The notes beneath the pieces were generated by a model. That model was given only the letters and a program-made list of their open reading frames with translations, did not search any database and was not told the origin of the DNA. From Linum tenue (taxonomy: Eukaryota; Streptophyta; Magnoliopsida; Malpighiales; Linaceae), in assembly GCA_946122785.1 (NCBI GenBank), contig CAMGYJ010000005.1, positions 66,662,200-66,726,199 of the forward strand: DNA of 64,000 nucleotides, read 5' to 3'. The position numbers were made by a program, and so were the translations under genes. Below are positions 31,049 to 40,948 of the stretch, one piece after another (position 1 is the first letter of the stretch; each line of letters opens with the position of its first letter).

Positions 31049-32227
31049 AGCTATTTGGGTGTAGCATAGGGCAAGCAAGCGATAAGAATTTATCATACCA
31101 CGGGGATCTAGGCTTACCCTACTTTAGGTTTAGGGTTCGTTATCTAGCCAACCTAGGATAGTGATTGATAGAATTAAACTAACTAACCTAGACTAACCAC
31201 TAACTTAGCTACTTACAAGGTGGGGAGATCTCTTGGGTTGAATCGTCCTAGGTACGTTCTTTGGATCGATGTTTGGTATCCTCCTAACTCGATCAACTCG
31301 AATACACTACCGTTTGGTGATGGAATCCCTCGGGAATGACCCGGAATGGCGAATCGATGGATGGGTAATGCTCTATTCAACTTAGAGTTTCGTATAATGC
31401 TAGGACACCGGTCAAATCAACTCCCTCAGGGACTACCCTGACAATATATGATAGGAGTGGCCCGAAGACGCTAAAAGGGGGCTCTAAGGGGATTATCTCC
31501 CTCCTAGGTCAAAAGCTCAATACATGAAAATGGAAACCCAACTGATGCCATTCATGAAAACATCCATTAATTAAGTAAAATCAGCAATCAATCATGGAGT
31601 TTGTCACATACATCAACATTAAACCCAAATCTAGACCTAGGGTCTTAAACCCAAGAGAAGAGGGTGGGTTTCTAGAGAGAGAGAGAGGGGAGATTACAAA
31701 GAAACCTCTCGATCTTCTTCTTCTTCTAGGCTTGATTCTTTGCTTACAAGCTTGGTCAATGCCTTCAATTAAGCTCCAATATCACTCTCTCACTCTCAAG
31801 AACTCCCCTTTGGTGTTTGGGTCGAAACCCTAGAGAAAGAAAGTGTTCCTTCTCCAAAAACCAGCTCCTCCTTCTTCTTCCTTCTGTTGCTGCTTTAATA
31901 CCCAGGTTGAGCCCAGTTCACGGCCGTGAACACCTTAACGCGTCCGTGAACTCAGCGTCGTGAACTACCTGGTCGTCAGTAACCTCTGGAACCTCGCTGT
32001 TCAAGGTTTGAGGTTCCAGTTCACGGTCTTGGGAGACCGTGAACTGCGGCTGCTTCATGGACGCATGCACTTCACTATTACGGGGCAATTGTCACGGTCG
32101 CTCTTTACGACCTCCAATCGACCTGAAACTCGTCCTCGACCTTCCTCCACGTGCTAGGACCTAAAATGTATCAAAACAAGCACAACCTAGCGTGAAATAT
32201 GTCGAGGGACGATGAAATGCAAATCCA
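31049..32227 (-). repeat. Element C: LTR fragment of a third Athila-like family
   Basis: On the minus strand the right part carries CACGCTAGGTTGTGCTTG and GGTCCTAGCACGTGGAGG, shared with LTRs A and B. The left part resembles the primer-proximal half of B's LTR. No primer site, gag or second LTR is present. Microsatellites (GA at 31,675, CTT near 31,715) lie inside. The LTR start seen in A and B is replaced by different sequence, and the fragment ends at the poly(T) of a LINE at 32,228. Confidence 0.6.
31916..32046. repeat. Palindromic module array in element C
   Basis: A perfect 16-bp palindrome, GTTCACGGCCGTGAAC (31,916-31,931), is followed by inverted half-sites GTCCGTGAAC (31,942) and GTCGTGAAC (31,957). 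A hairpin follows with 12-bp arms CAGTTCACGGTC (32,017) and GACCGTGAACTG (32,035) around six bases. Here the arms are TTCAC/GTGAA. Confidence 0.85.
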
Positions 32228-33180
32228 AACTATTTTTTTTTGATAATGGTGATTTTATTGAAGAAAGAAAAAATAGAAAAGAACCAAGTACAAAAGAAAG
32301 GAGAAAAAAAGAAAAACCAGGAGAGAAAGGGGTTCAGGAGAACTGAACCAGCTCCCAAAATAAAGACAGAAAAACCAGTACTCAACTGGAAAAAAGAAAA
32401 AAGAAACCCACAAACAATAGGCTAGACGGACAAGAACCGTCCCTGCTTCTCAACAGAAAACAACAACAAACTACAGTTCTAGCAATACCAAAATGGATTG
32501 CAGAACCATCCCTGCAAAAGAACATACAACAACCCAAACCAACATCACGATGCAGATCAAGAGAGAAAGTTAGCAAGCCAAATATCAGCTTGATCCTTAT
32601 CGATCTTCATATGGGCTGTTAGCCAGCAAATGACATTTCTGACTGACTTCCGCGCAATAACAATGGTTGACGAGTGAGAGTCGTTAAAAATTCGTTGATT
32701 CCTCTGCAACCAAACTGTCCAAAATAAAGAGTGGAGAAAGCAAACATTGAACCACTCATCAATATTGTTGGGGGTCAAGGCTGGTCTTCCATTGATGACA
32801 GAAGGCAAATCACCCTGTAGGTTCCCAATAAAACTCTTCTTCATCTTGACAGCATTCCAAATATCTTGAATGAATTTGCACTTGGTAAAGATGTGCTCCG
32901 CATTTTCCTCTTCTTGATAGCAAAGAGTGCAGCGGCTGGCAAGCTGCAGACCTCTCCTTTTAAGTACGTCCATAGTGTAGATCTTCTTTAGCCAAAGGGT
33001 CCATATGAAAAAGCAAATTTTGCTGGGGATGAAGGGTTTCCAAATGGCAGAAGCCTCATAATTCTGAAAACCAGGATATTTCTCCACAATAAGCTGTTTG
33101 TATAGTGAACTAACAGAGAAGCCTCCTTCTGGTTTTGGTAGCCAAGTAATCCTGCAAGGACTCATTGCCAGCTTCTGTAC
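32228..33180 (-). mobile_element. 5'-truncated LINE fragment (second L1 lineage)
   Basis: On the minus strand the fragment ends in a poly(A) (T-run at 32,231-32,239). About 200 codons (33,165-32,557) are open and encode the zf-RVT region: WLPKPEGGFSVSSLYKQL, KICFFIWTLWLKKI, CTLCYQEEENAEHIFTKCKF and WTVWLQRNQRIF. Endonuclease, RT and RNase H are missing. It is not the same family as the LINE at 45.9 kb. I found no convincing TSD. Confidence 0.75.
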
Positions 33181-34158
33181 AAATAGACCCGAATCATACT
33201 CTCATTATTCGTGTTATTGATCCAGTTCCCTAATCTTGGTTTGAACAATAGGGTTTGGTGGGTGGGAGATTTGGAGAGTGGAAGAGATGAGAGGCGGCCT
33301 AAACCAAGTGTATTTATATTAGGGTTTGATAAAATATTGTCTAAATTATCCTCTAATTATTTTCGACTCTAAAATTACTATTTTCAATCTAATGATTACT
33401 TTAATACACTAGTTAGCATGATGCCACCCGTTAAGAAATAGGATGATGCTAACCATTACGGAGTTAGCAACTAATCACCACATCCAAACAACACCGCCGG
33501 CCCAGATGAATGGAATAGCTAGGCAGAAGACATAATTTTCTTCCCCTGTTGAGGAGTGTACTGTGTACATATTGGCAATGATTGTGATGAACTGATGCAT
33601 GGTGACTAGTAATAGTATGTTATCAATGTGTACGTGTGTGTTCTGTCACACGTGCGAGGAGGCAGTACTGTGCAGTCATGGTCCAACCATGAATAATGTA
33701 TCCGTGATTGCTGTGACTGATCAAATGGTAATTATAATTAATCATCACAGTAACTCTTGTTGATAATCAACATGAAGCCAGCAAGAGAGATGCTTCTCTT
33801 CTGCAGGGCTTGAGAGCAAGTTATGGGTTCAAGGGAACTAATGATTATAGGTTATATGCTGTCATACACAAACCTCATCCTTTGTTTCATTATCATGATT
33901 AAATTAAGGAAAAACACACACACAATCAAAAGTGATTAGTGAAAAAACAAAGAATAAAAGTTTTCAACAGCTACAGTGAAATCATATGCATTTTATATTT
34001 TAATGGATTTTCTCCGAACCGGAGAGGGAAGGTAGTGGATTTGGAGTGACTTTGATATTTTAAGTATCTCCATCGAATTCATAAAAAATAGTATCCGTAT
34101 CGATATCATCCGAATAAGCGTTATAACTATATTCTATACTCATTCATTTAAATACTTT
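33181..34158. other. Intergenic; nothing recognised
   Basis: AT-rich DNA with no coding similarity. It ends at the hAT MITE target site. Confidence 0.4.
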
Positions 34159-34990
34159 GTTTCATTTAGGGATGGCAATCAAACCTATGCCCACGGGTAC
34201 CCGACCGCCCCCGACCCAGTCAACGTGGGGAATGCCCGCATTGACCGGGTATGGGTAAAATCCGCAAAAATTTTGATGGGTATTGGGCGGGTATGGTTTT
34301 AGCCTCCTCCGCCCCATACCCGTACACATACCCGCCCCACCAAAAATATTTCTTCATATATGAAAAATATGTGAATCAATTTGCAACCTATCAATAATAG
34401 TGAGTATAACTCAAGAAAAATATATAGTAGAAATGCAATTGAGTGGCCACCCAAATCAAAATATAACTTCTTTCTCTCAATTTTTCCTTCACTCTTTAAC
34501 TTTTTTCCCTTTTAACAAAATTATTTAGTTAATTATTACTTAATAGATGTATTAGTGTAGAGAATAATGATATGGATCTTTTTTCCCTTTTAACAAAATT
34601 ATGTTAGTTAATTATTACTTAATAGATGTATTAGTGTAGAGAATAATGATATGGATGACATTGTACTCTACTCTAATATGGATTAATGGACGCTTTAGGA
34701 TAAAATATTTTGAATCGTATTAAAAATGATTGTCTCTTTGTCGGCTTCATGATATAGTAAGTGCGTTTAATGTTATATTTGAAAATCAACATGTAAATAT
34801 TAGGGTATTATAATGCTGGATATTACCCGAGGTGGGTATTACCCATGGGTACCCGAAACCCATGGGTATGGAAATGGGTTTGCAAAACCTTCCCCCGCAT
34901 GGGTATGGGGCGGGTATGGGTATAGATATTTGAAAGCGGGGATGGGGATGGTTTAGACAAACCCGCCCCATTGCCGTCCCTAGTTTCATC
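34159..34990. mobile_element. Non-autonomous hAT element with 8-bp TSD
   Basis: The element itself is 34,167-34,982 (816 bp): TAGGGATGGCAAT ... ATTGCCGTCCCTA, with flanks GTTTCATT (34,159-34,166) and GTTTCATC (34,983-34,990), matching 7 of 8. Subterminal regions are rich in GGGTA/TACCC. A direct duplication of about 76 bp lies inside (about 34,501-34,577 and 34,578-34,656). No transposase. A relative with a perfect TSD is at 61,817. Confidence 0.85.
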
Positions 34991-35079
34991 CATATTTCTC
35001 AAACATTTAATTATCTCTTATATCTCAATTCTTTCTCATTTTCTCTCAGTTTTACAATCAATGCAACAAAGAAACTTCA

Positions 35080-36496
35080 CGCTCTGTTGGGCAACAAGGG
35101 GTGTGCAAATTGTTGGGGGGTGCAAGTTGAGGAGTAAATTATTGGGGGTGCAAATTGCAGGGGGTGTAATTGGAGGGGTAAATTGTTGTTTGGATGAAAA
35201 AGAAGAGGGGTGCAAATAGAGTGAAATGTGAGTAATTATATTATTATAAAATAGATTTACTAAAATTATAGAATATTATCACAAAATAATAAAATATATA
35301 TTATTATATAATAAAATAAATATATTTTAATAAAAATAGTTATTATATAATAATGCTCAAATAATAATTAATTATAAAAATTGTAATAATCATTGATCGA
35401 GCAATCTCAAAACTCAAAGCTCAACTCATAACTAGTCATCCTATATAGGGTTTTCGTGTATAGTTTAATCTTAAAATGTCAAACTTAGTCAAACACATAT
35501 GAATTTGTAAGTTTTAACTATTTAGTCAAATAAACTGAGTTAACCAAACAATTTCTCTCTATCTTCGTATCTGTAATTTTCAATGCAAATTCGAGTCAAC
35601 CAAGAGATCTAGATTTGACTTGACGAACAATGATAAACTTGTTTTCGGAGTCAAATGGTCAACCTCGAATAATGTCTATATTAATGATATTTATAAAAAA
35701 ATAAATTGATAATATTAATTATTATATAATTATATATAACACAAATAGAAAAAATAAAATTTCATAATTTCCCCCTCCCCCTCTCTTCCTTCCTTCCCTT
35801 GCACCCCAATTTGGTGGTTAGCCGTAACAGTAAATTTGCAATTTGGGACTACATCTTTTTTAGGTTGCAAATCATTGGTCTCATCCCATATACTTGTGCG
35901 CAAATGATTGAAGGTTGGAGTCACCTATCTCGCAACATCAATTTCAGTCACACTCTTGCTTCCCTTCCACAGGCTGTATTTTGGAGAATATGGGGTGAAC
36001 GTAATGCTCGAATATTCAAGGATATGAAGTCCAACTACTACTACATCACTCGAGCAATTCTTAACGATATTTGCCATTGGAATTTTACTCACAACACTAT
36101 CCCTGAATATCTATGGCGTGATTATCATTCTCTCCTATATGGCTCAGAATCTACAGCTGCATTTCGCCCACCGTGAAGACCACTTCTTCATCTCGAAACT
36201 GTGCCAACATGATTAGTTTTATTCCAATTGTATCCACTGTTATTGTCTTTCTCCACTGCGTGTACTATCTACTTGTGCTCTCTTCTTTGTACTCCTCATT
36301 CTTCTTCACATTTGTTGACACCAATTTAGTGTCACATTTATAAAATCCCAAATCATTCATAAAAAAAAAATGTGCACTCCCGTTTTGCACCCCCTACTGT
36401 TCCAAATTAACCAAACAGTTGCAAATGTGTTGGAAACTGTGTTTACCCCTCACATTTGCACCCCTCCCATTTAACCCTCTTCCCAAATAGAGTGTC
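35080..36496. mobile_element. Possible TIR element with reiterated GGGGTGCAAA motif, split by a LINE
   Basis: The left end region (35,080-35,220) reiterates GGGGTGCAAAT. The right end, reversed (36,496-36,370), reads CTCTATTTGGGAAGAGGG, then AGGGGTGCAAATGTGAGGGG, giving an approximate inverted arrangement. No clean TSD was found. AT-rich filler (35,230-35,760) has no coding similarity. Confidence 0.35.
35799..36370 (+). mobile_element. 5'-truncated LINE fragment with A-tail
   Basis: An open stretch of 125 codons (35,799-36,176) carries the end of a zf-RVT-type region (PQAVFWRIWGERNARIFKD) as in LINE ORF2 C-termini. A 3' UTR follows, then an A-run at 36,360-36,370. It lies within the TIR-like element. 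The TSD is not clear. Confidence 0.65.
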
Positions 36497-36603
36497 AATT
36501 AACATTGACATTCAAAGAAAATATTAGATTTTATCAATAACTTCATAATTTACTGTTCAGGGATAGTGTTTGTGGGTTTTCCACAAACCTTATACGAGTT
36601 TGT

Positions 36604-36781
36604 TTTGGTGTGTTTTTTTTTTTTACAAAAGATAATCATATATTGATCAGAAAATAGATATTTACATCCTGGAATTAAGCCAGGCCATAAAATCAAAGAA
36701 GCGACTCGCAGTCGAGTACAAATGAAGGGCCTTCTTAGCCACCAAATGGGCTACCCTATTACTACGCATAGATTTGGTGTG
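36604..36781 (-). mobile_element. Very short 5'-truncated LINE (160 bp) with TSD
   Basis: The body, 36,613-36,772, is the extreme 3' end of the same LINE family as 45,877-53,102. It shares ACAAAAGATAATCA, TACATCCTGGAAT, AGCCAGGCC, CCACCAAATG and GCTACCCTATT, and begins with a T-run (poly(A) on the minus strand). TTTGGTGTG flanks it at 36,604-36,612 and 36,773-36,781. Confidence 0.8.
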
Positions 36782-37285
36782 TCATAATCCAAGTGCATAT
36801 AAAATTAGTAATGCCTAGTTCTTAACAGTAAACACTTAACATAACAAATAACGAGCAAATAGTGATCAATCATCTGCTAATAGGTGCTTATAGAGGCAAG
36901 AAGCTTTTGCTACGTACCGAGGAGAAGGAAGGAGCAGCAATTGACGAGTTTCGACTTTATTTCCCACTATAGCAGCGGAGTTGTGTGAAGGCGAGAAGAG
37001 TGATCGATGACTTTCTCCTACGGCGGCAGAGAGCAGCAAATGGGGCGAGAGCTAGGGCAGCAGGCGGCAGCAGATGTTACTTCTCGTGTTTCTGATTTTC
37101 TAGGGCAAGAGGCAAGATTCTGATTTTCCAGGACAAAACGAAGAGTATTGGGTTTAACCGCCTAAGCTCGCCCAGGAACGCCCATGCACACCTTCTCTCC
37201 ACTAGGCGCAAACTAAGCGCTACCAGCGCCTTTTTCAACGCCTATGGCCAAGTCAAGGCGATCCTCCACCGCCTAGCGCCTAATT
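36782..37285. other. Unassigned, with CGCCTAG-rich stretch
   Basis: No gene. From 37,150 the sequence is rich in CGCCTA/TAGGCG motifs (AACCGCCTAAGC, ACTAGGCGCAAAC, CACCGCCTAGCGCC), which looks like the subterminal region of a DNA transposon. No inverted partner was found. Confidence 0.3.
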
Positions 37286-38338
37286 GAGGCGGGAATGTCG
37301 TGATGCTTGACTACACTCTACATGAAATGGGCGTATTTCGTGAGCCTGTCCACCACCACCAAAAAAACAGACTCCCCCCCCCCCCCCCGACGGTGGCAAT
37401 CTGCCCACAAAATCAATGCTCACGTTCTTCTGAATCGGCAATGGCTGCAGCAGCCCGACGGGTCAGAGAGAGGACACCTTGACTCGCTGACAAGTATAAC
37501 AAGAAGTGACATAATCTCGCACACTCTACGCCATGTGAGGCTAGTAGAAATGCTCCCGAACCCTGTGTAAAGTTCATTCTGACACGGAGTGCCCTCCAAG
37601 CGGAGAGTCGCGGAACTCACGAAGCACCGTCGTAGCTAGGGCCGAGTTCGCAGGAAGCACGACTCGCCCTTTGAAGAATACCAAGCCTTGCTGATATGCA
37701 TAGTTGCCCGGAGTCGCAGATACGGCCTGCTCCCGACAATCCTGGAGGTAATCACTGTGAATCACCGCTTCCCGAACCTCGTCCCAAAAGCTAGTAACCG
37801 GGCCGGACCGGACACGGCAGCGAGTATCGACCCCCCCCCCCCCCCCCCATGTTGCGAGATAGACCATCGGCTGTCAAATTGAAGGATCCCAGCTTGTAGT
37901 GTATCTCATAATCATAGCCCAGAAGCTTCGTCAGCCACTTATGTTGATCAGGCGTGGAAATGGGCTGGTCCAGGAGGTGTTTGAGGCTCTGATGGTTAGT
38001 ATAAATGTGGAACTTATACCCCATGAGATATTGTCGCCAGGTCTGAACTACGGTAGTGAGCGCGAGCATTTCCTTCTGGTAAGTGGACCAACTCTCCTTG
38101 CTGGGAGATAGTGTTCGACTCGTGTAGGCAATCGGTTGCCGGTTCTGAGATAATACCGCCCGAATTCTCCGCCCCGACCTGTCGGCCTCAATGGTGAATG
38201 GCCTAGCGAAGTCAGGTATCGCCAGATTCGGCTTCGGTGTCATCGCCTTCTTCAATGAATGAAAGGCGGCCTCGGTTGTCTCCGTCCAGGCAAAATTGCC
38301 TTTCTTCAGCAGATTCGTGAGTGGTCGGGCGATGGCAC

Positions 38339-38646
38339 TGTTAGACATAACGAAAATAGCGTGTACAGAACGGAGACAACAGATTTACGTGGTACCCTGA
38401 TTATCTCAGGACTAATCAACAGGAGAGCTTTGTAGCTCTCCAAGCTGATAATCTGATTATATTGAAATGTCTGCTTACCCTACACAGCCGAACACTAACT
38501 CACTTATATACAACTAGGGCACAACTAATCCTAGCAACCGACGTGACACACAAGTCCTCCATGAAATGAGCCAATAATAAACAACCAACGAGCCACAACT
38601 ACTAAATAAAAACGTGACCCATGCAACCCATGCATATGGCTCAACA
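38339..38646 (-). repeat. Solo copia LTR inside element D
   Basis: 308 bp; on the minus strand it runs TGTTGAGCCATATG ... GTCTAACA. The flanks are GGCAC (38,334-38,338) and GGCGC (38,647-38,651), a 5-bp duplication with one mismatch. It interrupts the RT/RNase H connection between KFVQHYGA and IARPLTNLL. It has CCACGTAAATC near its 3' end, like the other copia LTRs here. Confidence 0.85.
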
Positions 38647-40202
38647 GGCGCCGTAGTGCTGCACAAATTTCCGGTAATATCAGATTAGCCCCAAGAATCC
38701 TCGCAACTCGGTGATGGTAGTGGGTACCGTCCAGTCAGTCATCACCTGAATCTTGGAAAGATCCACCTTCACCCCTTGCGGTGTTATTACGTGTCCCAAG
38801 TACTCAACTTCTTGAACCCTGAACGCGCATTTCGAGCCCTTAAGGTAGTACTGATGATGCTTGAGGATGTCGAATATCTCATGCAAGTGTTCCAGATGTT
38901 GTTCCCGGGTTGAGCTGTATACGAGGATGCCGTCATAGAAAACCAACACACTCTTTCGTAGTAGACCACGGAATATATCGTTCATTGTAGCTTGAAAAGT
39001 GGATGGGGCATTACTGAGTCCAAAGGGCATGACCAGGTACTCGTAGTGCCTGTTGTGAGTGCAGAAGGCTGTCTTGTGAATGTCATCCTCGTGCATCCGG
39101 ATCTGGTGATAACCGGCGCATAAATCCAGCTTCGTAAAGTACTGCGCTCCATGTAACTCGTCCAACATATCATCTACAGTAGGAATGAGAAATCTATCCT
39201 TCACTGTAGCTTCATTCAAGGCTCGGTAGTCTGTGCAGAACCTCCACATACCATATTTCTTCTTAACCAATAGTATGGGAGAGGAAAAATGGCTCGTACT
39301 ATGCCGTACCAGTTCTGTATTGAGTATCTCTTCAACTTGCCTTTCGATTTCTGACTTCTTATAGTGCGCATACCGGTAAGGTTGCACGTTCACTACTTTG
39401 GTGCCTTCTTTCAAACAGATTCGATGATCCACCTGGCTAGCCGGAGGCAGGGCGATCGGCTTCTCAAAGAGGACATCATACTGATCTAGCACCCGATGCA
39501 ATTCCCCTGGTACTTCTTGCTCTACTACCGGCTTCACCGGCATACAAAGAGCTATGCACACAATATCATCCTCCTATAATAGCCCAAGATCCGCCACCAA
39601 CCCCTTCACCGTCGACATACCCTGCAACATACAATCTTTTACCTTCCACTTGAACTTCATGTTTAGCTTGTCCCAGTCCCTAGTTACCGGACCCAAGGTC
39701 CGTAGCCATGGAATTCCCAAAATCACATCCACGCCACATATGGGCAATACAAATAAGGTGGTTATGATCTCAATTCCATGCACCTCAAGCTGCATGTTGT
39801 TGAACTTCCATATGCAGGGGAGAGCCTTCCCATTAGCCACCTTCATCATAAAGGGCTTTGCATCTTCTCGCTCAGCTTGCAACTCCTCCGTGAATCATTC
39901 GCTGATGAAGTTCAATGATGCCCCGATATTGACCAACACCCAGGCGGACTTGTCGCCAACCTACGGTCGGAATCGCATGGTTCCGGCGGCTTGAACGCCC
40001 TCCGACGCGAAGCATGTCGCCGCGGCCGAGAGGGTCGCGTCATCGTCGAGTTCCCCTGACTCCGGCACCTTTGGTTGCTCGAGCTGCCGAGACTGGTTTG
40101 CCTCCATCTCACGCAGCTGCTGTTTATACGAATCGGACTGCTCCTGTAGCCGTGTCATGAAACTCTTGACCACTACGTCGAACGCTCCCAGGGATTGGAA
40201 CC

Positions 40203-40214
40203 GCTCTGATACCA
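40203..40214 (-). other. Primer-binding site, initiator tRNA-Met (element D)
   Basis: The reverse complement is TGGTATCAGAGC. It overlaps the first codons of the gag-like frame (M-V-S-E). Confidence 0.7.
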
Positions 40215-40216
40215 TC

Positions 40217-40619
40217 TGATGGAAGTATGATGGATGATTACGTGAAAATCAAGGGGAAGAAGAAGAAGAAGAAGAAGTGGGATTAGGGTTCGTCGAACAG
40301 AAGGGGAGAAGGAAATTACGGTTGATCATTCTTGTAAAATGTGCTTAATGAATCCCAAAACAATAATCCACTACATAAACAAAATCTCGCTATTGCTGAT
40401 ACTTCGGATTGGGTCGGAGGCGTCGCTCGGACGGGCGGACTGACCCGGTCGTGCCTCCACCGGTTGGCTTCCCATTTCATTTCTCCATAGAGCTAATGGT
40501 TGTTTGGCAATCAAGAATCATGTTCCATCTCTTGCGGAAACCCTCAATGTCATTTAGGGCATCCAACTAGTTGGACCATCGAAGTTGGGAAAAGTTGCTC
40601 ATCAGTTGACTATCGGGAT
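40217..40619. other. Probable remnant of element D's 5' LTR and host flank
   Basis: DNA upstream of the D primer site on its strand, with a GAA microsatellite (about 40,256-40,278). It should contain the LTR, but its ends could not be fixed because no partner LTR remains. The last bases (AGTTT) are the target site of element E. Confidence 0.35.
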
Positions 40620-40624
40620 AGTTT

Positions 40625-40948
40625 TGTTGATCAATCAGAAATGACAATAAATAAACTGAACACGGGATTTACGTGGTATCCCTGGAGTGATCCAGGACTA
40701 ATCCACGGAAGAGCTTGAACACTCTTCTAGCTACTGGTATTATTATCTGTGTTTCTGTGTCCCTTTACAGCCATCCTCGGCAAACATATATAGAAGAAAG
40801 AAGAAGATGTAATCGAACCCTAGGAGCGCCTACAACTCACGACCTAGCGCCCCATGCATGGGTTTCATGGATTTTACGTATTGGGCTCGCTAATCAACTA
40901 CTGGGCCTCGAACTATTTACACAAGCCAATATACATAATCCGCTAACA
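40625..40948 (-). repeat. Element E 3' LTR
   Basis: On the minus strand TGTTAGCGGATTATG ... GATTGATCAACA. It differs from the 5' LTR only at the T/A near 40,746. Contains CCACGTAAATC. Confidence 0.95.

Larger units (their letters stand above)
37286..40214 (-). mobile_element. Element D: dead Ty3/gypsy pol, truncated in integrase
   Basis: Minus strand, in order: initiator-Met primer motif (40,214-40,203), short gag remnant, protease, reverse transcriptase, RNase H, integrase zinc domain, and the start of the integrase core cut off near 37,286. A solo copia LTR interrupts it at 38,339-38,646. Multiple stops and frameshifts, and catalytic residues lost, make it inert. Confidence 0.8.
37300..40215 (-). 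pseudogene. Element D gag-pol remnant
   Basis: Gag is reduced to about 85 codons from 40,215. The protease signature reads NIGASLNFIS (39,935) where the active Asp should be, followed by a stop; ILGIPWLRTLGPVTRDW follows near 39,720. RT (39,561-38,680) has LVKKKYGMWRFCTDYRALNE and FTKLDLCAGYHQIRM, but the catalytic FDD motif is FYDG (38,937-38,929), so the second metal-binding Asp is Gly. RNase H follows after the solo LTR (FTIEADRSGRRIRAVLSQN, NHQSLKHLLDQ). The integrase zinc domain (LREFRDSPLGGHS, then YVTSCYTCQR) is present, and the core breaks after VDRLTKYAHF. Pure C-runs of 18 (37,831-37,848) and 15 (37,374-37,388) lie in linker positions. Confidence 0.8.
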
